Of a DNA stretch of 64,000 nucleotides, positions 12,003 through 23,305 are shown piece by piece. The notes beneath the pieces are model-generated. The model was not told the origin of the DNA. It did no database searches and worked only from the letters and a program-made list of their open reading frames with translations. The stretch is taken from the NCBI GenBank assembly GCA_035771175.1, contig CM069593.1:39836741-39900740 (forward strand), read 5' to 3'. The stretch's first letter is position 1. Every line of letters begins with the position of its first letter. The stretch comes from Paratinospora sagittata. Lineage: Eukaryota > Streptophyta > Magnoliopsida > Ranunculales > Menispermaceae. Position numbers and translations under genes: made by a program.

Positions 12003-13330
12003 TGATCTAGCTGTTCTCAAACGTTCCCTGTGAAGAACCCAAGTGTTTCTTCAACTTTGCATGTGCACTTTCGGCCCGGTTAGTTGTGACATTGCTGAAA
12101 TGCATGATCTCATTTATCCAAGCCGCCACAAATCTTTCCTTGTGGTTCAACAACCACTCATTGTATAAATAGAGAGTGAGCATAGGGTAAGCTTCATAAG
12201 ATTTTGAAAACACTTTCTAATGCTCTTCATACTGCTCCTCTGTCTCTAAATCCACTAAACCATGCAACATGCCCATGAATTTCATATGGTCACTGCTATC
12301 TTTGAACAACAGCTTTGATTTCACCAACACATTCTTGTTAATGTGCCAACTGCACAACAAATTTCTAACATTTGGAAAAACAATATTCACTGCATTCATT
12401 AGGGCCAATTCTCTATCAGGAAGAAAAACCTTTGGTTGTGGCCACCCTTCTACCAGATCATTCAACTTCTCAAGTTCCCATATATAGCTCTCATGTTGCT
12501 CGTTCTCCAAAAATGCATGCGCCACTGAAAATGTGAGATGAGTTGATGTAATTATCTCAAGTAATGGATATCGATAGATATTCGTCTTATACGTGCAATC
12601 CATTATCAAAACTTTAGGAAAGCAACGTAACAAGTTGACCGATACTGGGTGTGTGTAAAACAACGCATGTACATGATCGGTGTTTCTGTCGGACTTGTGC
12701 CACTCGAAGTATTATTCTTCAGCTAACTTCGTCATCAAATATTGCATCTGAGACCTCCCACCATGTTCCAACAATTTATACTTGCTACGTGCATTGTAAA
12801 TGGTCTTCAATGTAGATGCATTGCCTGCATCCCTTCGCTTCAGAGCATTTAGTATATCTCTAGGCCTTGCTTGACTCCTGCTCATATCCACAAGCATTTT
12901 CATCTCATACTTTCTCAGTCGGCCCGCGTAAGAGTGCCCTTACATTTGATCAGCAGGTGGATGATTATGAGTGCCGCAATCCACTTTTCTCATCCAATCG
13001 TCATCAATGGCCAATTTTTGCCCCCGTAATAAGAATGGACAATTACACTTCTTCAATGAGGTTTCATTGACTTTCTTCTTCTTTGTGTTTTTCGAATTGT
13101 ACACACCGTACCTCTCACATGCAAGCTTGATTCTCGGTCGCTTACCCTTCGTCCCCTACATCCGAGCTCTTGATAACGATAACAAAACCATTTGCACGGC
13201 CTGCTTCCCTTGGCCATGCAATAAGTTCGGCCTTACTCTTAAACACAATATCAGTTGTGAACTCATCAGTGTAATCCCGAACTAACACCAAATCATTGCC
13301 AACAATTTTGGATTCATCAAATCCCTCGTC
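12003..13330 (-). pseudogene. MULE transposase, N-terminal and DDE catalytic region
   Basis: From right to left: a FAR1/GCM-like DNA-binding region (VFKSKAELIAW around 13240, then GTHNHPPADQM and GHSYAGRLRKYE near 12900-12970), a linker (12712-12903), and the MULE DDE domain in 12217-12663 and 12007-12213. In the 12217-12663 frame the first catalytic Asp is residue 22 (VLIMDCTYKTN) and the second is residue 83 (PDRELALMNA). RNLLCSWHINKN follows. TTNRAESAHAKLKKH is typical of the region around the third acidic residue. The frame is broken near 12000-12230, 12690-12720 and 12900-13300 by stops or shifts. SWIM and OTU parts continue beyond the solo LTR. Non-functional as it stands. Confidence 0.85.
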
Positions 13331-14384
13331 ATCCTGATGAATTACAACTCAATATTAGTATTACATACAAAATAAAACAAGAAAACAAAAAAAAACCCTT
13401 AGAAAAACACCAAAAAGTGTTTGGACAGAGCAAGGTCGGACAAAAGCGTTTGGTCCGACCTGTCAGAGTCGGACAGGAAATGTATTGTCCGATTCTAACA
13501 AGTCAGACATAACATTTACACTGATTTATTTTGTTTTGTCCGACCAATTTTGGAAGGACATTTTCTTGTGTGTCCAATCTATTATGGTCGGACACTCCAC
13601 TTTCTATCTGTCCATGATAAGTAGGACAAAACGATTCCGAAGACGATTTTCTAGGTTTCGAAACCCATTTCAACCCTTTTCCACTTCAATTTTAGGTTTG
13701 CTTTTGCATAAAAATAGTGTAGATACCAAATGCACATACCGTAGGGGATGAATAACGGCTTGAATCTCTTTCCATTGTAGGTCAAACGACTTGCATGATG
13801 GTGCACACTTTGAACACTTCCCGAATGACTTGCAAACACTTCAAATCAAAAGAAACCACTTGCGAACAGTTGAAGACGTGCTTGTGATTCAAAAAATACA
13901 CTAAAATCACAAGATCGGAGATTGGGATTTGTTGGAGGGTTGAATAGTTTTAGGGTTTAGGGTAGGAGTTGAATGGTTGATGGATGGGTGAGAAGAGAGG
14001 TGGAAGGGTTTAAGGGGTTTAATAGGTGCCCTTTTTGGTAACTTTACATGAAGATTTTTTGGTCTTTTTACTTTTTACATGAGGTGGGTGAAGAGAGAGG
14101 AATGGGTGGGTGAAAATAGTAGGACCCAAATGGAAAATACCCAAAATAATAGGATAAGGCACTTATATTAGCGTACCCCATTATTTTTGAATAAAAGTAA
14201 ATGTCAATAAATATTGGACAATAAGCATGTTTGTTTACTCTATTTAGCCTCTACTTTTATTTTAAAATAAAATTCAGGCGGTGTCTCTAGCCAGTTTATG
14301 CACACTTATGCATGGAGACCGTTTAACTTGAAAGGAGCACCACTAACGAAAAATAATGACATCTTATTCATTGGCATATAAGCA
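13331..14384. other. MULE upstream region with GTCGGAC/GTCCGAC inverted motifs; no gene
   Basis: No supportable coding sequence is seen. 13434-13460 is a perfect 8-bp-arm inverted repeat (GGTCGGAC...GTCCGACC, 11-nt loop). More copies of the motif in both orientations follow near 13468, 13488, 13538 and 13587. A short TTTAGGGTTTAGGG stretch near 13950 is too small to be telomeric. The rest is low-complexity and AT-rich. Confidence 0.5.
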
Positions 14385-14519
14385 TCCCACACACAGTCAT
14401 GACACAAAGACTTTGCCTTGACAAAGGTCGTGCCACCCCACCCCATCTATGCGGTAAAGATAAAAGTCTACCCAAAGATTCAAACCCGAGACCTCGTAGG
14501 TAGAAATTCTTCTTACTAC
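14385..14519 (-). repeat. SINE-like, tRNA-derived fragment
   Basis: The minus strand contains GGTCTCGGGTTTGAATC, a recognisable Pol III B box, followed by a SINE-like body with an AAGTCTTTG stretch. It is cut at 14519 by the hAT-like MITE. No A box or poly(A) tail is seen, so this is a fragment. Confidence 0.4.
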
Positions 14520-15059
14520 TAGAGGTGTACATGGGTTGGGTTAGGTCGGTTTGTGGTCAAAACTCAACCCAACCCAAACAGTTTGAGTTGGTAAATTTGA
14601 AACCCAACCCAACCCAAACAATTCAAGTTCGGTTTGGGTTGGGTCGTTAGATTGGGTTGGAGGTGGACCTAATTTTGGTAACTTTGAATAATAATTCACC
14701 AAATAATTGCCACAACGCAAATTGCTGTGGCCATTTTCTTTTACCTGATATTTACAATACGCTATTACTATGTTTTAGATTGGTGATTATGAAATAGGCT
14801 AAAACTCTTTTTTTTTTAAAGGGCTAAAGCTCTAAATCATGAATTTGTAACTGTGAAATTTGTAAATTTGAGACTAATACTAGGATTTCGACTGAACGTC
14901 GGTTCGGGTTGGGTTACCTTGGTTCCTATGGGTTGAACCCAGGACCCAACACAAACCAATCAGATTGGATATTTTAGAACTCAACCCAACCCAAACAACC
15001 TATCTAACCCAACCCAAACAACCTATCGGTCGGGTTGATCAGGTTGATGAACTCCCCTA
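14520..15059. mobile_element. hAT-like MITE (540 bp) with 8-bp target duplication
   Basis: The left end TAGAGGTGTACATG and the inverted right end TAGGGGAGTTCATC form short terminal inverted repeats. Flanks are CTTACTAC (14512-14519) and CTTCCTAC (15060-15067), 7 of 8 identical, as expected of hAT insertion. The interior is two inverted blocks of GGTTGGGTTGGG / CCCAACCCAACC type with no coding capacity. Confidence 0.8.
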
Positions 15060-15067
15060 CTTCCTAC

Positions 15068-17265
15068 AACCCCCACCAAAATTTCTTACATATTCTTGTA
15101 GATATTATAGCACCACTTCAATAAAATAAAAAAAACTTACACAAAAGATAATTTTCTTTCTTTCTTATCTATGTTTTTCTTGGAGGTTCTACATATATAT
15201 CATACAATATCATATATTATATATAAAAACGGAGGACTTTTGCGTTAAGTTTTTTTAAAGGTAGTTTTAAACTTCAATCTCAAGATCTATCTTCTCTCTT
15301 TTGGTTTTGTTTGGTAGAAGTTTCTGCTAAAGGTTCTATTTTGACTTGTAGTAAGATTAAAATGTCATCTTATTTATATAGTACATGGATTCAAAAACAA
15401 GTTCTCACTATTTTGGTAGGTTTCTATTTTTTTTCTTTTTTTTTATGCATGATTGGATGATTGGATGATTGGATCCAAAAATTAAAACAAAGTTTTATTA
15501 CTATTCAATGATTGACCCTTTTCTTCGTTTAACCTTTCTCTTGTCTCACGTGCGTCGTGCTAAAGAAGGTTGCCTCTCTTTTTACAGTTGCTACTTGCCA
15601 CGCATGTTTTGTTTCATCAATCTTCCATGCGAAAATAAATGTTTGTTATTATCACAACAATGACATGACTTCTTTCACTTTAAATGTTGAGCCCACCATT
15701 ATTCTTTTTGGTGCAACACATAGGATTATAATAAAAATTAATTAAATATTTTTTAAACTTTATTTTTTTAAAATTACATTAAAAAGAACTAGTGATTGCT
15801 GGTTTTGTGAGACATTTTTTTTTTAAAGAAGAAGAAGGGAATCGCAACAAAAAAAAAAATCAGCGCGGGATAATATGGTGGGTGAGTTTATTTTTAATCC
15901 TATCCAGCTTGGCTTCCAAACATGGAAATATGATTAAAAATAATCTTATTTCATCCTATCCCCTTAACAAACGCATCCTTTGAGATACAAAACTTTGTAG
16001 CAACAAAATCAATCCCGTTCGATTTTCTTTCCTTTAACATTGTATTGAAGCAAAAGAAATTGCTAATAAAAGAGATTTAGCATTGAATATTTGAGATTTT
16101 TTAAATACTAGTTTGGCCATGTGTTAAATATGTAATTTAGTTTTTTTTAACCTTAATTTAGGTTATTTTTTAAGTGTTTTAATAGTGTCCAAAGTTATAA
16201 TAATCAAACTTATAAAACTAATTTAAAACAAAGAGATAAGAGATTAAGACAAAATGAAGCTTACATGAATAGGATGTTGTTATCTAACTAATGAGATTTC
16301 AAGACCTTACTTTTTTTTGTGAAAATATGATCAAGTGCATTATTTTGAAATAAAAAACTTATAATTACAACAGTTTTAAAACTTATGTATGAGTTAGTTT
16401 AATGGATATCTTTTTTTGATAAAAATAATTTATCAAACAAGATAAAAAATTTAAGAAATATGAATATATTTTCTTATATATATTGTTCTACTTCTATCAT
16501 AATTCAAAAGACTAATGAGATAATTGGTTATTTATTCTCTTACAATGAATATACCTCCACTTCACAAACTACTTGAGATCGATCTTCGTGGATGACTGAC
16601 ACGAGGGGGGAAATACTGAAATACAAAACTCTCAATTGAAATCATTATAGATATGTAATGGTGAGGTTTTAGTAAAAATTTCTAGAGGATATTAAATATT
16701 CACTATTAAATTTGATAATATGATTTGATCTAGAATTTATGAAAAGCAAATAAAATAACATTTTACATTTGTGAATAATTTCTAAATCATAGATAAATTG
16801 ATTTTTAAACATAAAATTTGATATATTTGTGCTCCTCAATCTAGATAAAGAGATTACTTATTATAATTACTACTTATGAGTTTCATAGTTGTAGTAAAAT
16901 TAATTTTATTTATTTGTACCAGTGACTATAGCTAAAATAAGCGTGTTTGTGTAAAGGGTTATAATTGTTGATGATATGATAGCAGTCTCTACATATATAT
17001 ATTAGCTTTTGATTTAATCAACAAATCGAGTCCTCAGGCTAAGTGGTGGAGTCACATGTAATAAACAAAGTCTCACTTAAGAATCATTCTTCTAAACCAG
17101 CAAGTTGCCTCTCGTTCACTGTTTATAGGTACTTGGGACAAGATTTGTCTAGCTAAACTAGATCAATTGCTAGACAGATCAGAGATAAAAAATAGTAGAT
17201 CGAGGCTAGGGTATCATTCTGTGTCCTTAAGACAATTTTATCTACTAACGGTCTATGACTAGGGG
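15068..17265. other. AT-rich intergenic stretch, no gene seen
   Basis: Only short chance open frames occur. A GATTGGAT triplication lies at about 15449-15475. The stretch 17100-17170 (CTCGTTCACTG...GGGACAAGA) distantly resembles the minus strand of the LTR family at 42767 and may be an ancient LTR scrap. Confidence 0.5.
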
Positions 17266-17392
17266 TGTAACGCCCCGTACGTCTAGTCACACTTTTATGT
17301 TGACTTGTATATATTGTCAGACATATTTATATGTGTATACATAAGCAGATGGTTGTGAACTGTTGTATTTGTATGCATCCTAGTGGCGTAGG
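17266..17392 (+). repeat. 5' end fragment of a Tekay-type LTR
   Basis: It begins TGTAACGCCCCGTACG and continues with the TTGACTTGTAT...TTGTCAGAC sequence seen at the start of the other chromovirus LTRs. It is interrupted after about 125 bp by a hAT-like end at 17393. Confidence 0.6.
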
Positions 17393-18559
17393 TAGGGATG
17401 GCAATTTGGCCTAGTAGGGTCGGCCCGGCCCAGCCCATCCGAGCCAAAGAATATTCAAGTTAGGCTTAAAAAATTGTTGAGCCGGGTCGAGCCTATATAA
17501 AAAAGTCTTGGCCCAAACCTAACCCAAAAAATAGTGGACCAAGCCTTTTGGCCAGGACTTAATATCGAGCCTTTGGACTGGACTTTTGGACCACCATCGT
17601 AACCAAATACATATTTTAAGATTAGATTAATTATAATAAAATATAAAATTTTAGTTCAATAATTAAATAAAACATACAAATGAAAATTATTATTTATTAA
17701 TTTTCAAATAAATAACAAATAATTTTCAAATATTACAACAAATTTCCAAATAAACAAAAAAAAATTCTAAACCTAAAACTTTCTAATTTACTATGAAATT
17801 CTAAATATTAGAATATTATAACAAATTTTCAAACACTACATTACAACTTATTATTACAAATTAAATAAAGAATGTGTTTGTATGTATAATATATTCTCTA
17901 ATTATATAACACTCTTGAATCTTAATTATGTTTTGTTTTGGTCATTTTATACTCTTATTATATACTATATATACTCTAATTAAAAAATAGACTAGGTATG
18001 TGGATTATTTGTTTTATTTAATTTATCTTAAATATGTGTTGATTTATTCTAATCGTTACAATGAGTGAATTTATATAAGTAGTTTGATAATGTCTTTCTT
18101 ACATAATTGTAGCCCAACCCATATATTATAATTTAGTTAAATTCATTATATATTTATATCTAGCCCTACATATTTTTAGAGAGTATACTTAATAAAACAT
18201 ACTTGGTAAAGTTTTCTTCTTTTTTTTTTTTTTTTTAAGAGAGTATACTTAATAAAGTTAAAATGCAGCAAAATAAAAAGGATACAATATAATATAAACT
18301 GTGTATATATATATATATAATCTTAGTTAATTATATGTACTCTTTTTTCGTATTATATACTTAATTAAACATACTCTTAATAATGTATGTATAATATAAA
18401 TATATACCCTTAATTATATAACACTCTTGACTTAATTAAATATATATTACACACACTTTATATACTCTTAATTGTAATCACTAATAACACACTTGAATAC
18501 TTGATTATGTTTTTTTTTTTTATCATTTTGAGTGGAATGGAATAAGGATCAGGAATATG
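17393..18559. mobile_element. hAT-like left end (TAGGGATGGCAA) followed by AT-rich DNA
   Basis: The terminal sequence TAGGGATGGCAATTTGGCC is typical of plant hAT inverted repeats, followed by GGCCCGGCCCAGCCC. I found no matching right end before the solo LTR at 18560. The rest is AT-rich with a T13-plus run near 18218 and no coding signal. Confidence 0.4.
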
Positions 18560-18607
18560 TGTAACACCCTAGGTTTACACACACACAAAAAAAAAAAAAA
18601 AATTGTT

Positions 18608-18672
18608 CAGGCAGATATGCCTGAACGTCCGGGCACTTGCCCGAAGTTCGGGCGCCAAATTTTCTATATAAA
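18608..18672 (+). promoter_or_regulatory. LTR promoter: degenerate palindrome and TATA box
   Basis: Inverted CAGGCA/TGCCTG and GCCCGAA/TTCGGGC motifs lie just upstream of TATATAAA (18665-18672), followed by a CT-rich stretch likely to hold the transcript start. The copy at 44084-44139 has the palindrome in near-perfect form. Confidence 0.5.
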
Positions 18673-19399
18673 CAACCCTCCCCCTCCTCATTTTTCACAC
18701 CAAAATCACTTCTCCTGGTGATTTTCCTTCTCTCTTTCACTCATTTTGAGTTTTTGTCTTCTCTTTTGAGACTCTCTTTCCAAGACTCTCTGTGCGGTGC
18801 AACGCGGTTCTACCCAGGGGAAGGCGCCAGTTCTAAAAGGAGTTTTTATCTGAAGGTGGGGAACGAAACATAGGTTTGCGTGTCTTATAACTTTTATTAA
18901 AGTTTGCATTCATTTATCATTATGTCTACTATTCATTTACACTGCATTATTGCGTATAATGTTTATACTGTCATACTTATACCTGTATAATTGGAGTTCA
19001 TGTATTACACTGTTGTTATGCCGGATTAGTGGTCAATCTGGCTCAACCAGACTCAGTCTTGTCCTCAGTAACTTTAAATAGTGAACGGGAGGCAGTGTGC
19101 TGCTCTAGACGATTGGTATTTAAGTAGACCTCGTGTCTCACCTCTCAACTGGAGATTGATCTGGTTGGTCTTATTTGAAAGCTATTAGCTTATACAAGTA
19201 ATACTGAATGTCCTAACCGTGCACGTAGTGATTCCGACCATGAGAAGGATCACCAGACGTTGCCAAATCCTGTCTAAATGTTAAGTAAAGACCAGACCAG
19301 TTCATGCATTGGCATCATACATAGCACCACCTAGGGACGTATGTGGTTTATGATTCATAGAATAGTTAGAAGCGATGCTCGCTATTCATTATATTTCTC

Positions 19400-19540
19400 T
19401 GGAGAGGGACGTACAATGAGAACCTGGCTACTCCTGGGGAGGGACATCAGTACGTGAATCCAGAGCGTCGTTCCTGAGGAGAGACGTACAATGAGAACCC
19501 GGCTACTCCTGGGAAGGGACATCTGTACATGAACTCAGGC
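19400..19540. repeat. Two-copy ~100-bp direct repeat in LTR
   Basis: Two units each contain GACGTACAATGAGAACC, a CTACTCCTGGG segment and GGGACAT..GTAC.TGAA. The same duplicated structure occurs at 31030-31175 and, inverted, at 43195-43345, so it is an old feature of the family. Confidence 0.75.
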
Positions 19541-19969
19541 GATGTACAATCATCAAACCAATATGAGACGGTGTCATGCATACATACATGTTGGATTGAT
19601 TATGATGCTCTGATGTGTATTTAAGATATTTGATTATGAAGTTTGCTTTATTAATTGTTATATTCACGAACTATTTTACCCACTAAGCGTGTAGCTCACC
19701 CCGTTGTTATCCAATTTTTCACAGGAGATTAGGGTGGACTGGGTGCAGGTTTTTGGCCCACATTTTGTACCCTTTGTATTATTCATTGGGGATTTTGGGA
19801 GAATGTTCCCTTAACTATTTCATGTACAAATATATTCTAAATTTAATGAAATCAGACTTGTACTTAACTATGCCTCCACGCACTCTGTTATTACCGTTAT
19901 AATGCATTCGCGCCCCGTCCGTGAGTGTCCCGCCGGTTTAGGGGCGTCTGGGCGGCGTGTGACAATATC

Positions 19970-22439
19970 AAATGCATGAGGTAAATTCTTGGTTGTTGTA
20001 GGGGAAGAGGTGAGGCACATCACTTGGTCTTTTTCTTTATCTTCTTGTGCGACGCCCATGAGAGTATCTGGGCTATATTCACTATCAAGGGAGAAGATAG
20101 ACTCAATGCCTGAGAAGTTTGTATTAGTGAGAGTCGAGATCTTCTAAAGGAGTGAGATCTTGCTTTTTCTTTCGGGACAATTTTTTGCAAAATGTCATTT
20201 CCTTTTGCTTATGAAACATCGTGTACCCGAAGGTTTTCCATTGGAAGATCACTTTCACAAGAACTTCCACTTTTTTTTTTCTTTTGTGAGAAGTCATTGA
20301 AGGAATCAAGCTAAGAAGATCTTGACTTGGTTTTCCCGTGCTTCTTGCGCTGCTTTGAGAAGGCTTTGGAGAAGGTAAATGCTTGTGCATAGTCACGATG
20401 TCGTTCATGAGAACTACACTTTATAAAGAGTACCCGCCACTAACAAGCTAACCGAATTTTTGGCTCCATTGCTTGTATTCACTTAGCAAAAAATGCTTGA
20501 TTATACAAGGAGTAAAGGAAATATCTAACAAATTGGAACAGTTCTCCCAGAGTGCTATGTTCAAGAGGCTTGTTAGCATTCCTCATTTGCTTTAATACTT
20601 CATCTTCCAAAGGTTTTGGGAATGAATTGAGAAACACCATCTTGAGGTTGTTATCATCAACTCCATTGATAAAATAGAATATCCGGGACCTCTTTGTATA
20701 GTGCTTCTCCTTGTCTCTTGGATCATAGGAACAACATTTCATATGAAGAAAGTCATTCCTTGCTATTACAACATCACTTTGTGCTTCTTCAAGAAAAGTT
20801 GTATATATTGTGGAGATAAATTGTTCAGCCGTGAGTTGGAGCATTGTGAGTTGCCTGTACTCTTGTAGGTCTACCCACCAATCTCAAAGACTTCCAGAAA
20901 GTCGTGAAACCAATTTTTGAATGACATATTCATTTGTAGCATCTGGTTTGATGAGTTAAGATTGGGCCCATGATAACATATCATGAAAGAAGATAGGCTA
21001 ATCTTTGAAAGATAACCGATCTAAATTAAATGTTGAAAAACTTCCTCCGTTGAATCCATTTTCTCATGTTCGTGACCTTTGTAGTGGATCATCCATGGAT
21101 TCTTCAGAAGGGGGAGATCCTTGTTCATCATCACTTGTAAGTAAGATTGGTGGTTCTAAGTCTGAGGATTCTTAAGAGCTACTTGATGTTGGGGAGTTGG
21201 AAGAGGAAGACATATGTCTTATTTCTTCTAAACCTTCTTCGCTAGATAACTAGATTTATGGTCAATTGTTCTCTTTGGTCTTGTGTTGCCAAAGATCACA
21301 ATAAGCCAACAATTGGATTTTTTGATATGTCAGGAAGATTAGAAGTGATTGAAGAGGCCTGGATTTCTGCTTCAGTGTCGGAGTCAAGAAAAAGGACTTG
21401 CTTGCCTTTATCTTGACTGGTTGAGGGCCTGACCAAGGGTTTACTCACAGACCTTGTGGGAGTCCTTCGGTCTTTTTTCTCTTGTTCTGCTTTGATTTTG
21501 GCCATATACGATGGAGGGAAAATATAAGGTAACATGTTTGTACCTGTGAACAATGGCCAAGGCACGATGTGTGGTTGATATGGGGTTGCAACATCAGGAA
21601 ACAACGATGCCTTTAAAAGAACAAAACTTGATGATGCAGGCATGGTAACCTGTCTAAGCTGATCCTCAAAATTCTTCTTTTCTCTAACCCTGGGATCCAG
21701 GTAAAGAGATATTTGAGAGATATCAGTAATTTGGGTAGAAAACTACTGCATCTCCATGTTTAGCTAATCAATCCTTACATTGATGGCTAAGACTAGTTGG
21801 AACTGTAACTGGCTTTGTGAGGTCATTTGTAGAGTAAGATTATGCTGTGATTTTGATATTTCTTGAAGCATTTCGTTCTGGTACTTAGCATTTAATACTG
21901 CTTCAACATCTGATGGTTGTTTTGTCTCCGGCCCTGTAGGTATGATATTTTTGGACGGTTTTATCTTCCATTGATATTTCACGCCTGTCTAGGGATCTTC
22001 AGAATTATCATATGATGGAGGAGATGTTGCCATTTTGGAGAAGCTTTCTAATAGTGTGTAGCAGGAGATCATGGGACTTGTATGTAGTCCTGGTGCCAGA
22101 GCATATTGGAGATGACAAGCCTTTTTTTATTCTTGGTGTAAAACAAAAGTTCCTTTGGAGGAGGACCAAGAATAGATGGTAACTGAGATGTATATTCTTT
22201 TGTTGATGAGGAAGAAACAATTGAATGATTTTTTTCATTATTAGAGGAATGAGTGGCAACATCATAAGAATGGAAATAACAGTGTCACCGTCGTCTTTTG
22301 TTGACGAAGAAAAATGTTTTGAGGAGCAAAAAGGAGGAGTATAGTCTAATGAAGGCTTAGTAGACTCAATATTGCACAATAGAACATAGTATCTAAATAT
22401 TCCTGAGTAGGATTCAATATACCCAACTTGTGGGTCACC
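19970..22439 (-). pseudogene. Endogenous caulimovirid (petuvirus/florendovirus-like) coat-protein region
   Basis: Minus-strand frames resemble the coat-protein part of the endogenous petuvirus/florendovirus polyproteins common in angiosperm genomes. From right to left: a linker (22379-21764), a segment with RPSTSQDKGKQ (21296-21643), an alpha-helical core with FLHMKCCSYD and LKMVFLNSFPKPL (20479-20844), and a lysine-rich segment with remnants of a zinc knuckle (20124-20408). Every piece is separated from the next by frameshifts or stops, so no functional virus product is encoded. The relic adjoins the solo LTR at 19964. A gag of an unusual retroelement is a less likely alternative. Confidence 0.68.
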
Positions 22440-22880
22440 TGCCTCATATTTTATTTCAAGCTGCTTCTAGAGAGAGAGTCTGCTTTTGTTTTATTTTTTC
22501 TGCAAAGATCATAAAACTGTTCTTAAATTTTCATATGAGATTGATGGTCTTGTGAGAAGAGGAGGACATCATCAATATAAATCAAAAACTTTAACTGTAG
22601 TGGCTAGAAAATTTTTGTCATTGCTTGTTGAAATAATTAATGAGCTATTTTCAATTCGAAAGGCATAATATTCCAATGGAAATGGTAACCAAGTATGACA
22701 AACTTCGTTTTTGGCCGATCTTCCGGAGAAATGCCCAATTGCCAAAAACTTGATTTACTATCAAATTTTGAGAAGACAGTAGCATTGGCTAGCTGTTAGA
22801 AGAGAGCTTCAGGTCTGGGTAGAGGAAATTTGATGTCTTAGAGAAAATTATCTAGGGGTTGGTAATTTATGACTAATCTT
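22440..22880 (-). pseudogene. Endogenous caulimovirid reverse-transcriptase fragment
   Basis: The minus strand encodes parts of a pararetroviral RT: an FDSKSSFWQLG block, then the catalytic YIDD (plus-strand bases 22567-22578) followed by VLLFSQDH. The frame is interrupted by several stops. It lies upstream of the coat-like region on the same strand, the reverse of the order expected in a linear petuvirus polyprotein (coat, then protease and RT). This points to a circularly permuted or multi-copy integration, or a later rearrangement. Confidence 0.7.
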
Positions 22881-23157
22881 ATGTTTCCTCTTACTTGTTT
22901 AGAGGCTTAGGTGCAGTACTAATGCAAGAAGGCCAAGTTGTTGCATATGTTTTTAGGCAACTAAAGATTCATGAAGGTAATTACCCAACGCATGACCTGG
23001 AACTTGCAGCTGTTGTATTCGTACTGAAGTTATGGCGTCACTACTTATACGGTGAACGGTTTGAGGTCTTCTCGGATCACAAGAATCTCAAGTACCTCTA
23101 CACTCAAAGAGACCTAAACCTCCGCCAAAGATGATGGTCGAAATTCTTGAAAGGACA
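22881..23157 (+). pseudogene. Ty3-gypsy RNase H fragment (Tekay-type)
   Basis: The peptide at 22895-23134 has [40 protein letters not shown] and SDHKNLKYL, the RNase H core of chromoviruses, which degrades RNA in RNA-DNA hybrids. A stop after LRQR interrupts the frame. Upstream RT and downstream integrase are missing; the caulimovirid relic and the Athila derivative abut it on either side. Confidence 0.8.
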
Positions 23158-23305
23158 AGTAAACAAATCTGTTAATACAAGAAATTCCAATCCTATACTA
23201 CAATGAATAAAAACATAAAGCAAAAAAAAAAAACTCCAAAATCGATGGGTTGCTTCCCATCTAGCGCTTGTTTTAGATTCACCAGCCCGACTTTCTCTTT
23301 TCTCA

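Larger units (their letters stand above)
8490..14160 (-). mobile_element. Mutator-like element (MULE), split by a solo LTR; outer limits approximate
   Basis: The transposase halves at 8441-9300 and 12003-13330 are collinear on the minus strand once the inserted LTR and its TATAG duplication are removed. I could not find convincing long terminal inverted repeats, so both outer ends are estimates: the left end is where the OTU homology stops, the right end is where the sequence becomes unrelated AT-rich DNA. Confidence 0.6.
18560..19964 (+). mobile_element. Solo LTR (1,405 bp), family with TATA-proximal palindrome
   Basis: It begins TGTAACACCC and ends GGCGTGTGACA. The flanks ATATG (18555-18559) and ATATC (19965-19969) match at 4 of 5 bases. 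It is homologous to the LTRs at 27667-31599 and 42767-44212. Contents: palindrome and TATATAAA (18608-18672), two ~70-bp direct repeats with ACGTACAATGAGAACC (about 19400-19540), and the GCTCACCCC...CACAGG block (19693-19725). No internal element sequence adjoins it. Confidence 0.85.

Noticed and set aside
13948..13966. TTTAGGGTTTAGGG, telomere-like
   Set aside because: Only two units. Plant interstitial telomeric repeats need more, and such short stretches are common in plant promoters.
19400..19540. Possible CRISPR-like direct repeats
   Set aside because: Only two imperfect units, inside an LTR of a plant nuclear genome.
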